64,000 nucleotides of DNA from positions 56,849,682-56,913,681 of the forward strand of contig NC_089234.1 of the NCBI RefSeq assembly GCF_963924675.1, in the 5' to 3' direction. This document shows, in pieces, positions 47,141 to 59,104 of this stretch. The notes beneath the pieces were generated by a model. The model was not told the origin of the DNA and did not search any database. It saw only the letters and a list, made by a program, of their open reading frames with translations. The position numbers and the translations under genes were made by a program. Numbering within the stretch: the first letter of the stretch is position 1; each line of letters begins with the position of its first letter. This DNA comes from Phocoena phocoena. Taxonomy: Eukaryota; Chordata; Mammalia; Artiodactyla; Phocoenidae.

Positions 47141-48864
47141 AAACAATAGTAAAAACCGCATTGGGAGGATTTAAGGCTCTGTCAGGTGGGACAGACTGAC
47201 ACAGCCTCCTTGTAGGGTTACGATGAATTTAAAACAGATCTACATGGAAATAAGGCCAGCAGAGGGCCCTTCAACATTCCTGCTCTAACCTTTTCTCTAA
47301 ACTGAAGAAAAACCATGGGTGTGGGTAGTTCTCCAGGGGAGAATAAAGGATATGAATTTGGGGGACACATGAGATGTGACTGCCAACAGTGATTTTACCC
47401 AACCAACCACTCACTGAACGTAGGATTATGACTTCCGTTGGGGCCATTATCCAGCCCAAATGTAGAGGACAGTCAAGGTCCTTCCAATTAAAAGCTCCAG
47501 TCCTACCTAAGAATTTCACTGCTCTACCCCAAACCCGTTGTTGATAAATGGTCAAGCTAGACCATCTGGTGTTCCTACAACATGCCCTTTACTTTGGTAC
47601 TTCGATAACTTTGCTCCTACAAAGGATCTTTGAGGTCCTTTCCCAAATTGCTCCAACATAGCAAATTCACATCTCTAAGACCATTACCATGGCTTTTCTT
47701 CAGCCTAGAAAAGACCTTTGCTCTTCATCAAGACATTTCCTCCTACACAAAGCTTGAGAGCCTATCATTCCACCCTGGATAGAATGAGCTGTAGTGAGTT
47801 CACAGTCATTGAAAGTGTTCAGGAAGATGCCAAACCACCACTTGGTGGGGATGTCATAATGGGGATCCAATGTGTATGGGGAGAGCTGGACTCAGTTGTG
47901 TTTCCTCAGCCCTAGGAGCTTCAGTTCTATGATGGTTACTTGCACCCTTGTCAGTAAGCTTTCCTGAAGGCAGAGATGATCTCACTCACATAGTTTTCTC
48001 AGCACAAAGTCCATACTTTTTTTTTTTTTTAAGAAGATTCTCTAAAAAGTGACTGAGCGCTGATTTTATGGAGCTTTGCACATACTTGCTGCACTATTTC
48101 ATGTGGAATTCTAAACATTACTATACTACTATCATCCATATAAACAACACTGACTGTGTGCCCGCTCTGTTCAGGGCACTGTGCTAGAATTCTAAGAATT
48201 CCGGGAGGCAGAATACAGTCTCCCCCAGACCAATTTTAATTAAGGAAACAAGTCACACAGTGAGCCTGTAGTACATCCTGAACAAACAGTATGAATGAAT
48301 GACCACTGTACAAAATGAGATAGAAAATAAATGTTAAATGTATGGTATGGATAATTTCCAGTGTCAGAGTGGACGATGCAAAAAGATTTGAGAGTTTCAA
48401 AATCCGAAGCATATGTAGAGGAAATCCCATATGATTCTTTATTCTTCCACTGTGGAAACCAAGCGTCTCCACCCTGCAAGCTGAAATAACTTGCCCACAG
48501 TCACCAAACTAGATAGTGGCAAAAACGGGATGGTACCCAGCTATCTTAAATAGCTGCCCATCATTTGTTCCATCACACCCAGATCCATCATCCAACACAC
48601 TCCACAATCACCTTTCATTTTTTTCCTAGTTAATTCCACATGGCTTGAATCAAATTACAAGCTCCCCATCCCTGGGTCAGGCCTTGGCTCCATATGTCTC
48701 TAAGATTTTCTCTCTGATAAGAGAACACACTTCAAAATTCCCCCCCTTGACAATGATCTTCACTGTAAGGACATTGCCCAGACATCAAAATTTGACCAAT
48801 AATCTACTCATGATTCCCCCATGCATGAAAATATCCCCCCACTACCACACAACTCCAAATATAG
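47141..48864. other. Mixed single-copy DNA with old repeat fragments
   Basis: An L2/MIR-like phrase lies at 48140-48200 (ctgtgtgcccgctctgttcagggcactgtgctag) and an antisense MIR fragment at 48480-48545 (aacttgcccacagtcaccaaactagatagtggc). A T14 run is at 48019-48032. No gene is supported. Confidence 0.5.
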
Positions 48865-49085
48865 ATTAAATGCACCCCTGGCCAGATTTCAAATCTTGGC
48901 TCAACCATTTACTAATTATGTGACCTTAGTCTAGTTACTTAACCGCTCACTCAGTGCCTCAGTTTCCTCGTCTATACAAGGGGTTAAACTAGTGTTGCTG
49001 TAAGTATTAAATCAGATAATACATGTAACATTTTAAAACAATGCCCATAAGAAGTACTTGTTATTTTCTTAATCCTCAGCCTGTA
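48865..49085 (+). repeat. MIR SINE
   Basis: Sense MIR: cttggctcaaccatttactaattatgtgaccttagtctagttacttaaccgctc...gtgcctcagtttcctcgtctatacaaggggttaaac...gtattaaatcagataatacatgtaac. Confidence 0.9.
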
Positions 49086-49189
49086 TCAACTTTTGGCATA
49101 GTAAACCCCATATTCCTACTTCAAGCTATATATTCGCTTTTTAGTTGTCCTGTAGCTACTTTGCTAAAGCTGCAAGGAAGAATTAACAA

Positions 49190-49430
49190 TAAAATGATGA
49201 TGATGATGGCATATAACAATTTTTATTTGCCTATATTACGTTCCCGGCACTGCTATAAACACTTTATATTCATTATCAAGAGCCCCATAGGAGGCAAATA
49301 TTCTCATTTTCTCCAAATTGCAGGTGTGACCTAGAAAGGTTAACTAACTTATCCAAGGTCACTCAGCTATAATAGGTCGAACTCCAGATTCATGCTTTTG
49401 CAGTTCAGTGTTACTGTACTTGGCCAGCAA
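49190..49430 (-). repeat. MIR SINE (antisense)
   Basis: Antisense MIR: cgttcccggcactgctataaacactttatattcattatc...attctcattttctccaaattgcaggtgtgacctagaaaggttaactaacttatccaaggtcactcagctataataggtcgaactc. It lies head-to-head with the sense MIR just upstream. Confidence 0.85.
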
Positions 49431-50279
49431 TTCCTTATCACTCTATTTCCCCCACTTACAATGTTATAGGTATTGCTCATGCCCTCTTTCATCCTCCATT
49501 TTTCACAACAGATTTAATCGTTATTCGTATCCTCAAGGACCTTAAAATTAAAACAAGGAAACAGTATAAATACATATGAGAAGCACATCCAAAATAAAAA
49601 ATACAAACCTGCTCAAACCCATCTAGCTCCAACCACATTTACTTTTCTCTACTCAGCAATGGGTTTTGAGAGCATATATAACCATAGCACGAAGTCACTG
49701 TTTAATGATTTCAGGCAAAATAAAAGAATATTCCAAGGAAGTTCAATTAGCTTCTGAGTACAAACTTAGAACACACAGTACGGGGGCTTTCAGGAGGAGG
49801 ACACAGGCCAAAGGAGGTTCCATAGTAAACCTTTTGGGGAATGAGATTCAGAATTACTGTAAAAGACGATGTTTTATCACAGAGACAATGGACAGGAAAC
49901 TTGGGGAATTACCTATATGCTGTCTGAGTGCTACTAACAAAGGCAGGTAATAGTCTATGGTGAGTCACTGCTGACTGTCAGATTATCTCGTTGAGGGTCA
50001 CCGCTGCCAGAGTATCAAGGTCAGGATGAGACAGTGGAACAAGGCAGCAGTGAATAAAGCTGGTCCCCCAGTTGACCTGATGACCATTAGTGGCAGAGAT
50101 GACATAAGTCATGATCATATCATGGTCTTACGTGTGTAGAGTACTTGGTACTTTATAAAACACTTTCACAGTCATTATGTCATTACGTTTTTAAAGAATT
50201 TCCTGTGGAAGATTCAGTAATGGCCAAACCTGCAGAGGGAACCTTCACTTGCAGGAGCATACTTCCACAGTTTTGAGAA
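49431..50279. other. Single-copy DNA
   Basis: No gene. The 94-aa frame 49666-49950 shows no domain. A weak old-repeat phrase (agagtacttggtactttataaaacactttcacagtcattatgtcatta) lies at 50137-50185. Confidence 0.45.
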
Positions 50280-50288
50280 AAGATATCT

Positions 50289-50493
50289 TTTTTTTTTTTT
50301 TTGCGGTACGCATGCCTCTCACTGTGCGGCCTCTCCCGTTGCGGAGCACAGGCTCCGGACGCACAGGCTCAGCAGCCATGGCTCACGGGCCCAGGCGCTC
50401 CGCAGCATGTGGGATCTTCATGGACTGGGGCACGAACCTGTGTCCCCTGCATCGGCAGGCGGACTCTCAACCACTGCGCCACCAGGGAAGCCC
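50289..50493 (-). mobile_element. CHR-1-type tRNA-derived SINE (short form)
   Basis: T-tail on the left, then gcggtacgcatgcctctcactg, gttgcggagcacaggctccgg, and the tRNA-like head ending ...gccaccagggaagccc at the right. The B box (GGTTCGTGCC on the minus strand) is at 50429-50438. Target duplication AAGATATCT at 50280-50288 and 50494-50502. A Pol III-transcribed, L1-mobilised SINE typical of whales and dolphins. Frames at 50249-50537 are translations of it. Confidence 0.95.
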
Positions 50494-50502
50494 AAGATAT
50501 CT

Positions 50503-51512
50503 ATTTTGAGTTGAGTAATCCACAAGACAGCAGATAAGCACAGGAAATGTTGATTGATTAAGTACACACCTCAGATACTATCCTCAGGAAACAAATTAAT
50601 ACACCAGTCTCTACAACCAAAGAACCTTTGGGTTAGATGACATCAGAAAGCACATACATAGTAAAAGATCACAACTACTTCAACACACAGTGAGAGGTAA
50701 CAAGAGGTATAGTAATTGCTGTCAGATTTCAGATAGGTAGAAATAATTGCCAGGTGTAACACTCAAGAAATGCATCACAGAAGATGGAGAATTTGAGTTG
50801 TGCCTTGAAGAATCCTTAAGATTAAGAGAGTTGGGAAGAAAACAGTGAGATTACACAGATGTAATGTACAAATAAGCCTATGTATATTAATTTTTGTACT
50901 TTAAAAAGATCTTAAATTTCTGAAACAAAATTATATGGTAGAATTTCTTCCACTTATATGTAATAAAATAAAAACAAAATAGTAAAAACCAGCAAAAAAA
51001 AAAAAAAAAAAGAAGAAGAAACCAAACAAGGCAAGGCACATGACCTAACGCAATAAAATTTAGAAACTGGAATTCAGTGAAAAAGACAGAAGATTCTGGG
51101 GTTGACCAGAGGTATACAGAGCTCATCTCCTCTAATTACACAGGGGAGTCTACAAATCCTAAGGATTCTCATGAACACCCTCAAATCTAAAGTGAAGCGA
51201 ATTTTACACTGGCATTCTTATCTTCTCTTTCTTCTGAGTAATGAATTAAATAACTACTAGGAAAAACAGGTAAAACACAGAAGCCTAATAAGTGGGTAGA
51301 CTCTAATGGGTATGAAGATTCCTGGACTTCACATGGAACTGGAGCAATGATCCTAAGTCCAAAAGTAACCTCTTATGAAGGACGTTTAACAGAATGTCAT
51401 TTGAGTGAACTGAGTCTGGGTATTCTAATAAAGATCACATCCCTCTTAAGTGCAGCTATTCTCCTTCTCCTACACCATTTTCTTAAGCTACAAAACATGA
51501 ATGAAACACGGA
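50503..51512. other. Single-copy DNA
   Basis: An A18 run lies near 50994-51011. An L2/MIR-like phrase (gagttgtgccttgaagaatccttaag) is near 50795-50820. No gene is seen. Confidence 0.45.
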
Positions 51513-51705
51513 ATACAGCTGTCTCTTAGTATCTGCATGGCACTGGTTACAGAAGCCCGTGCAGATACTAAAATCCGTGGATGCTCAAGTCCCTTATATG
51601 AGATGACACAGTGCGATGAATACAGTTGGCCCTCCATATCTGCAGGGTGCTATCTATGGTAGGTTCAATTCGTGGACGTGAAGACCGCAAATGCAGAGAG
51701 TTAAG
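51513..51705. repeat. Tigger-derived DNA transposon remnants (two)
   Basis: 'Cagctgtctcttagtatctgcatgg...aaatccgtggatgctcaagtccc' (51515-51593) and 'cagttggccctccatatctgcagg' (51622-51645) both match the terminal region of Tigger/pogo-like elements (cagttggccctccgtatccgcggg). Same orientation, so they are two truncated copies or an internally deleted one. Confidence 0.65.
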
Positions 51706-52004
51706 TGTTCCTGCTTCTCAAACTGAACTCTGAGCATAAAAGAAACTAGTCTTAAATAAGATGTAAAGATAATCAAGAAGTCAGCCACACTCTGTAGTCT
51801 CAGCGTCACTCAAACATTATTGGAGGGAAACATGCAGACCTGCTAGACAAGAACAGCAACAAAACCAGAAAAGGGCAGACAGAAGCACATCATGCAAAGA
51901 ACAAAGGATCCAACATCTCAAGGAAGAGGAAAAGAATCATAATACTTTATGTTATCAAACTTAATAAGAAAAACAAGACCTTAATAAAAAGGGACTCAAT
52001 GAAA

Positions 52005-54060
52005 TGCAGTTCAAGTGAATGAGAGTTCTGCTTCCACCATGAGGGGGTAAGCCCACTACACACTATCTCTTCCACTGATTACAACTGAAAACACTGCACA
52101 ACATTCAAAGAACAACTACCTGAGGATGTTGAAAACTAAACAAAAGCAGGGGTACTGTGGAAAAGCTACCTACCAGCAGGTGAGTTTCCAGGTTGATTTC
52201 TCTTTTGTCTTGTGACTTTTCCCCAAATGGAGGGCCCAGTCACAGAGCTGTGTGACAGAGCAGCCATATAGGAAGTTAAAATCCTGCTTTCTATTTTTAT
52301 CCCAGATTTCTGAGCTGAACAGGTGAGAAAAGAGGCCCTTAAGGATTGGAAGGTATGGGGGGAATTCCCTAGTGGAGAAAGCCGTAGAAAGGAATCTTTC
52401 TAATTCCATATAGAAAACCACACCAGGTTCTGGCTCACCACTGAGCTCATATGGGGGGAATATCTACAACAGCTTAGCAAGGCCTCTGAAAAGTGAACTA
52501 AGACGGTAAACTGTCACCAAGTTTCATATTAGCTGCCGAGTGGCACGTGCACAAGACAGATCAAAGGAGGATGGCAAAGACTCTGAAAACTGAACTAAGA
52601 TTGGAACCCACAGAAGGCAAGCCAGAATCTGGTCTGAAGCAATGAGGTTGATTCCCTGCTAAAACAAAGAAAAATCAACATTCTTCTTAGGATTATAACA
52701 CAACCCAATACCAAAGAAATGTAATAATCAAAATGGACAGACTGCAATTAAAAATTACTCAATATATAAAGAAGTAGGAAAATGTTACCAGTGCTCAAGG
52801 GAAAAGATAATCAATAGATACCAACCCCAATGTGGCCTAGATGCTAGAATCATCAAATAGGGACTTTGAAGCAGCTATTATAAACATGCTTTATGAGACA
52901 AAATGGAACACATTTGAAAGTAATAGAAAAGTAGAAGTTCTAAGGAGAGAAATAGAAAATATAAATAATTTGGAAATTTTAAAACTGAGAAATACAATAC
53001 GTGAAATGAAAACTTCACTGGATGATATTAGTAGCAGAGTGGAGACAACAGAGGAATGATCCAGTGAACTTGAAGATAGATGAAAATAAACTATCCAAGC
53101 TGAAGAACAGGCAGAAAAAAAAATGAAAAAAGAAAAATGAACAGAGTTTCAAGTACCTGCAGGATGATATTAAAGGGTCTAACATATGTGTCACTGGAGT
53201 AACATAATGAGAGGAAGAAAACATCCCACAGAAAAAGTATTTGAAGAAATAAAGTGCAAAAACTTACCAAGTTTAGTGAAAACAAAGTTTAACAGATTTA
53301 AGAAGCCCAGCCAATCTCAAAGTAAAACAAAACAATGAGATGAAACAAAAACAAAAAACAATTGAATTGACTGAAAAAGAAGACCTAAGGACACAAAACA
53401 AAGACTAAAACAGTATCTTGCAGAACTAAAAGTCTTGGAAAGATGAAAGAACAGAAGGGCCACACTAAAAATCAAATTACTGACAGAGCAAAAGACTGAC
53501 ATCTCACGGTGAATCCACGGGGAAAAAAAGGCAAAGTAATTACATCAGAAGATAAAGATGATACTATTTGTATACTTACAAAAAATGGAACAAAAAATTT
53601 GAATATATATATTCAAATACATACTACAAAATAGTCACCAAAATGAAGAAAAAAACTGCAGATCAAAAGGGTTTACCAACTTTCAAGAAAATGATACACA
53701 GAATGATCAATAATCAGATAATCTTAATGAAGCTACTGAGATTCAAGGGAAAAAACTTCTCCAGATACCCACATAGAAAAAAAAAAATCACATACAAGGA
53801 AAGGAAGTCAGGCTGACTTCATACTTTCCCAGAATCACGTTCAATGCCAGGAGATGATGAAGAACTATTTTTCATTTAAAATTATTTTTAAAAAAACAGC
53901 GTATATCCTAAAAATATTATATGCAACTAAAATGTCATTCAGACATAACAGACACAAAGCATTAAATAATTCCAGGATTCGTGAGCCCTTTATGAAAAAG
54001 AAAACGTCCTGTGAAGAAAATCCAGCCAATTAGGGTTTGAATAAAAGTTTAAGAATTAAA
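52005..54060 (+). repeat. HAL1-like (ORF1-only) ancient LINE relic
   Basis: The + strand matches L1-family ORF1 without ORF2. A coiled-coil segment (52841-53059: IENINNLEILKLRNTIREMKTSLDDISSRVETTEE) is open for 72 codons. Decayed RRM/C-terminal parts follow, with LKILYATKMSF (about 53905-53940), the counterpart of LYPAKLSF. ORF2 does not follow. L1 truncation removes 5' sequence, so an element with ORF1 but no ORF2 fits the half-L1 HAL1 family. Multiple stops; inert. Confidence 0.6.
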
Positions 54061-55079
54061 AAGCTGTGATCAAAAGAACTTGTAATGAGCCCTTAATGAC
54101 TATGAGTTCATTTAAGTATAGAATCAATACTAAACAAATATGGAGATCATTGTTATAGAAGATAATACAATTCTTATTGACAATATAAAGATAATATAAC
54201 TAAGGAAAATCGAGCAGTACGCAGAGTGGTAGAAGCTGTGATCTTCCTCCTTCAAAGCAAAGAGTCAATGGTCCTAAAACTGACACATATATTTAAAAAA
54301 TAACAACCACTCCAATCTCAAAATATGTATAGCCTCTTTTCCTACCAGTGGAGTACTTGTTGATCCTATTTTTGTAGGAGGAATGTTCCATCATTTCCTC
54401 TTTCTATCTGTACCTAGCAAAGCAGCTTCCACAACAATAAAATCTGTTTTAATTGAAATGAGTGCTGTGATGCTATGTCCTATCTAAACAAAGTAACCAT
54501 CTAGAAAGAACAAACACATTTGGAGTGGAGTAAGTGTTCTACTTGACTTTGCAAAGGGGTAGACACACATAAATGCATACAACATCCACCTCTAACGTCT
54601 GGCCATGCATTACCTATTCCTGAGATATGGTTATACTCCTATAGAACTGATCACTTTAGAAATATCCCAATTGGTTTTCAAATGACTATACACAGATTGT
54701 GCCCCAGGCCCATTATAGCCAAATGATCTCTTTTGATGTTAGAAATGCATATTCTCAACTCATTTCTTTAATTCTTCCAATTTATTAAATATGCAGTAAG
54801 TTTAGATAGAAGTAACTAAAGAGAAAATATGTGAAACTATATTTCTCTTCCTGGTATGTTTTATTTTAGCATCTTCATAAAAGACTCATATAATGACTTA
54901 TTTTAACAACGGAAACTCGAGATATCGAAAGAGTTTATGGTACGCTATGAATGATTCAGATACCATTAAGATGGTAGAATTGGAAATCAAATGATAGGGA
55001 TAGATGTCTTAAAATGCTCACAAATGTCTACCTTGCTTTATCTGAAAAAAGTCAATTTATAAAAATCCATAAAATAATA
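54061..55079. other. Single-copy DNA
   Basis: No gene or clear repeat. 54330-54470 is repeat-free with an AATAAA-like word, possibly conserved, but nothing decisive. Confidence 0.4.
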
Positions 55080-55190
55080 AAAATTACAACAATAGAAGTA
55101 CTTGTTGGATGCTTCCTATATGTCAGGTACTCTGCTAAGAACTCTACATGGATCGCCTAATTTCATCCTGAATTATTCCCATTACTTAGT
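55080..55190 (-). repeat. MIR fragment
   Basis: 'Acttgttggatgcttcctatatgtcaggtactctgctaagaactctacatggatcgcctaatttcatcc' is the antisense MIR 3' portion. Confidence 0.65.
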
Positions 55191-56516
55191 ATCTTTTTCG
55201 TTCACCTGATCCATGGATATTGAATGGAGAAGATACTGGAGGACAGGGAATCACGTCCCCACCTCCCTGCTTCGGGAAAGGGAGTTCCATGCCATCCTCA
55301 GTCCCCACCTCCCATTTGAGAACAGTTCTAAGAAGAATTTAGGTATCATGACCTTATGTCCCAATTTTAATTTCTTGGAAGAGTGCTATAACTGAGCTTT
55401 GTCATGTGTATTAAGTGCCTAAGAGTATAAGTTGTATGGGGATATGGCAAAGTTGATGAAAGTAATACACAAAAAACAGACAGATTAGATGTCAGATATC
55501 GTTCTATTTAAAAATAATAAAGGCAGTACACTTTAAATAAACTTTGAACGAAACAGTTTGTATCTGATGATTATAATGATTCCCGAATGGATGTAAAGTG
55601 ATGTTGATAACTATAAATATCAGTTAAGTATCAGTTTTAAAAGTTTAAAACCTGAGGACTGTCAAGGCATAAATATCTTAAATATTTACATAAAAGTCAA
55701 CGAAAGAAACTCTAAGATGCATAGCTCTTGGATCTAATGCTACACTCTAGCCTAAAAGACTTAAATCCTTCCATGAAGCCAGATTAGGAACTTCTGGTCT
55801 AGAGGGGATACATATTGAGATACTTAAACTTGGGAGCCCAGGCCTCCTACATACAATCTATGTAACACTGTCATCAAATCCTTCACTAAGAAATCTGCCA
55901 TTAGAGAAAAGATGTTTACCTCACGTATAGTTACATATGCAAGCTCACAGGAAAAAGTAAGTAGTCTGAAACCAGCATTTTCCAAATGTGCTCCAGCAAC
56001 AGATCTGCTATGACAAAGAATTCCTTGACTATGTTTGGAAAATGCGAGAAAATACTCTAGAATCTCAAAGTCTTTCATATGCTCTTATGTATTATTAATG
56101 TCCCAAAGGGAAAATGTAAAGCACTTCCCAAACCTTTTGATAACAGAACCCTTTCATCATAGTGTATACACAAACGTCCACTGACACAACCTGGGACGTT
56201 GTTTCTCCTCACAGATCGTGGTTTCCAGGTTCTGTGAAGAGCCACAGAAATATGGAAACAAAGCATCCCTTGGATGAGAACTGTGAGAGCCATGGCTGTA
56301 CAAGTCCCACCCTGGCACTAAGAGGCTCATCTTCCCTGGAGGAGAATGAATGTTAGTGGATATATCGTAACCCCCATCCCCTGGGCACACCTTCCTGGCC
56401 AAAAACGCAAGGGGTCTCTGATTGTCACTCAGGACTCCTGAGACTTTTATCTTGAGTGAGATTAGGCAGGAATAATGATATTTTAGCCTCTGAGGAGAGT
56501 ATAAGGGAAAACCAAC
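55191..56516. other. Single-copy DNA
   Basis: No gene is supported. The 120-aa minus frame at 56157-56519 overlaps other frames and lacks a domain. An old-repeat-like phrase (ccagcattttccaaatgtgctccagcaacagatctgctatg) near 55972-56012 suggests a decayed element. Confidence 0.4.
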
Positions 56517-56532
56517 CACCCCACCTATTCTT
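56517..56532. repeat. Target duplication of inverted L1, left
   Basis: CACCCCACCTATTCTT, repeated exactly at 56884-56899. The two leftmost bases may be shared with L1 sequence. Confidence 0.9.
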
Positions 56533-56883
56533 GTTTTTAATTTTTTTATATCTTTATTGGAGTATAATTGCTCTACAATGGTGTGCTAGTTTCTGCTGTA
56601 TCACAAAGTGAATCAGCTATATGTATACATATATCCCCATATCCCCTCCCTCTTGAGCCTCCCTCCCACCCTCCCTATCCCACCCCTCTAGGTTGTCACA
56701 AAACATTGAGCTGATCTCCCTGTGCTATGCGGCTGCTTTCCACTAGCCATCCATTTTACATTTGGTAGTGTATACTGATGATCCTAGTGGCAGGGCAGGA
56801 ATAAACATGCTGACGTAGAGAACGGACTTGAGGACACGGGGGGAAGGGGAAGCTGAAGTAAGAGAGTAGCATTGATGTATATA
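56533..56883 (-). mobile_element. L1 3' end with 5' inversion (twin priming)
   Basis: From the left, 56533-56775 is the antisense L1 3'UTR (T-rich end, ttattggagtataattg, then the complement of the 3'UTR to ggtagtgtatac). From 56782 the text flips to sense L1 (ctagtggcagggcaggaataaa, then gaacggacttgaggacac, to atgtatatacac at 56883). The two pieces meet at the same L1 position (around atatacac). The whole is flanked by a perfect 16-bp duplication, so it is a single insertion with an inverted 5' segment, the known signature of twin priming. Confidence 0.9.
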
Positions 56884-56899
56884 CACCCCACCTATTCTT

Positions 56900-57831
56900 C
56901 ATGGCTCCCTCAGGCTGGGATGGTGGGAAAGGATGCCTCAAAGCATCTTGGCTTTTCTACTGGATGACTTCAAAGGGAGGCCACATGTAAGTTAGGGGTC
57001 CCTTCTTTCCTCCGAATTAACGTTTGCTCTTCTGTCCCCCAAGGCTGAACTCCCATTTTAGGAACACTTTAAGTCTGTGGCTCTCCCTTGGTCACACACA
57101 CATGGAATTAACTAGGCAAACATAATAATAGTTTGGAGGTAAAAGTAGCTTTGAAAATTCTGCTGACTTGTCTTAGATGTTCCTTTAGATTTTCCAATAT
57201 CCATGTGATTGTGTACACATCCGCAACTAAGCGATGTCCCAGGCTGATTTTATGTCCACTGAACCTATATTTCTGGCCAAAATGAGACCACAGACTGACC
57301 TACAGGAAAATAATACAGAAGATCAATAAGGCTAAAAGAGAAAATGCATATTGAATCACTTAACACTGGGAGCATTCTTTGTCACCAAGGGAAGGATTAG
57401 AAAGTTAAAAACTGTTTCAACTGGAAAGCATGGAAATTTTTATAAGGCAGGAATGCTTGATTACATGTAGATCTGCATGGAGACTGTCCAAGAAGTCAGT
57501 CTTGATTCGGCATGGATAGCCTAGTGTGTAGCTAAGGACAAGGGGAAAAGAGACAGCTATTCTTTGTGATTATTTCCACTGCACTTACCAAATCAATAAA
57601 ATAATAATTATTATTGGTGATGGCCTTACCACTGACTAAACAGGCCAATTAAACAGGCCAATTTAATTGCTTCTGTGAAGTCACACAACTCTTAAGTGTA
57701 GACCACGGCATCAGTAAAAAGTGTGCAACTGCCCCAAGCCTTGTGGACAGGATGTGCGACGGCACTGATTTAATTAGAGCTTTTAGATTGCAACCTGCCC
57801 TCTTTCCTGAGCCATACTCTGCTGGAGACTT
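56900..57831. other. Single-copy DNA
   Basis: No gene. A short direct repeat (taaacaggccaatt twice, about 57637-57665) is present. No recognised repeat family. Confidence 0.5.
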
Positions 57832-57846
57832 CCTCTGTTCTTTTTT

Positions 57847-58205
57847 TTTTTTTTAATTTATTTTTAAATTTATTTATTTATTTATGGCTGTGTTGGGTCT
57901 TCGTTTCTGTGCTAGGGCTTTCTCTAGTTGTGGCAAGCGGGGGCCACTCTTCATCGCGATGCGCGGGCCTCTCACTATCGTTGCCTCTTTTTTTTTTTTT
58001 TTTTTTTTTTTTTCCGGTACGCGGGTCTCTCACTGCTGTGGCCTCTCCTGTTGCGGAGCACAGGCTCCGGACGCGCAGGCTCAGCGGCCATGGCTCACGG
58101 GCCCAGCCGCTCTGCGGCATGTGGGATCTTCCCGGACCGGGGCACGAACCCGTGTCCCCTGCATCGGCAGGCAGATTCTCAACCACTGCGCCACCAGGGA
58201 AGCCC
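57847..58205 (-). mobile_element. Chimeric CHR SINE (long-form tail joined to complete short form)
   Basis: 57847-57988 is the antisense 3' part of the long CHR SINE (tttatggctgtgttgggtcttcg, gcaagcgggggccac, gcgatgcgcgggcctctcac). It is joined directly through a 27-28-base T-run (57989-58014) to a complete antisense short CHR-1 SINE (ccggtacgcgggtctctcac to accagggaagcccc at 58205; B-box complement GGCACGAACC at 58141-58150). One duplication, CCTCTGTTC plus T6, brackets both (57832-57846, 58206-58220). The long element's tRNA-like head is missing. Open frames 57878-58381 and 57884-58307 are translations of it. Confidence 0.85.
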
Positions 58206-58367
58206 CCTCTGTTCTTTTTTAATGCTGCCCTGAGCTGGAACAAAGCAAGGAGCCCACCAAGAAGCATGGCGTTGCCATCACAGAGGGGATTAAAATGCCC
58301 ATTATGAGGTAAGGTTCGAGTCACGGCAGAGGGAACAGAAGACAGGCCATAAAGGAAAACAGGCTGC

Positions 58368-58466
58368 TTTGGGATTGACATATATACACTAATATGTATA
58401 AAATAGATAACTAATGTTAAGAACCTGCTGTATAATAAATAAATAAAATAAATTCAAAAGAAAAAA
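58368..58466 (+). mobile_element. Tiny (99-bp) L1 3'UTR-derived retroinsert with A-rich tail
   Basis: 'Tatatacactaatatgtataaaatagataac' at about 58380-58410 matches the mid-3'UTR of L1 (compare 13536-13566), then jumps to gaacctgctgtata and a (a)taaataaataaaataa-type tail. Bracketed by GAAAACAGGCTGC (58355-58367) and GAAAATAGGCTGC (58467-58479), 12 of 13 matching. It contains no ORF and lacks the L1 3' terminus. Confidence 0.7.
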
Positions 58467-58534
58467 GAAAATAGGCTGCAGGCAGGAAAATATTGATTGA
58501 AAGAAACTGTAAACACCACAGCATCCAAACTGCT

Positions 58535-59030
58535 TGCCCTGCTCTGTATGATCTGAGTCCTGCCAACCTCTTGACTTTGTAATCTACCCTTTCTCCCTGG
58601 CTGTTAATGCTTCAACCACATGGGTCTTCCCCCTGGCTTTCCAATACAAAATACTGGTCTCTGCCTTGGGCGTTCGCATCTGCCTTTCCTCTACCTGAAC
58701 CCCATCCCCACCAAGCTTATCTTTATGCTTGAGGCCTCAGCTCACATGTCCTCTCCTCAGAGAGGCCTTGTGTGACCATCCCAGCTAAAGTAGCCCCTCT
58801 CCCCATCTAGACCCTTGCCATCACATCACTCCAACACGTTTTCTTTGAGGCACTACCCAGTGTTAGAAAGGACATGGCTTATTTGCTTACATGTTTCCTG
58901 CCTGACTGTACCTATTAATAGAGTCACACAAGAGCAGGAACCATTTGCCTTCACCACTGCTGTGCCTCCACCATCCAGAACAGGCCCTGCACGGAGCAGA
59001 TACTCCGTAAATGCTGACAGGAAAAAATAA
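58535..59030 (+). repeat. L2 LINE 3' end
   Basis: Sense L2: gctctgtatgatctgagtcctgccaacctc, ttggctgttaatgcttcaaccac, cttgggcgttcgcatctgcctttcctctacctg, cttgaggcctcagctcacatgtcc, cagagaggccttgtgtgacc, cacaagagcaggaacc, and caggccctgcacggagcagatactccgtaaatgctgac at the end. Confidence 0.85.
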
Positions 59031-59104
59031 TGTGTCATGGATTGAGTGAATGGGAAATTAACATTCATCTCATGGCTGCTCCTTCTGGCCCACCCCACAT
59101 GGTG

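Noticed and set aside
57878..58381. 167-aa minus-strand open frame and overlapping + frames
   Set aside because: They translate CHR SINE sequence and its poly-T/poly-A run (lysine run in the product). Similar peptides recur at 50249-50537 and 61385-61761, all from SINEs.
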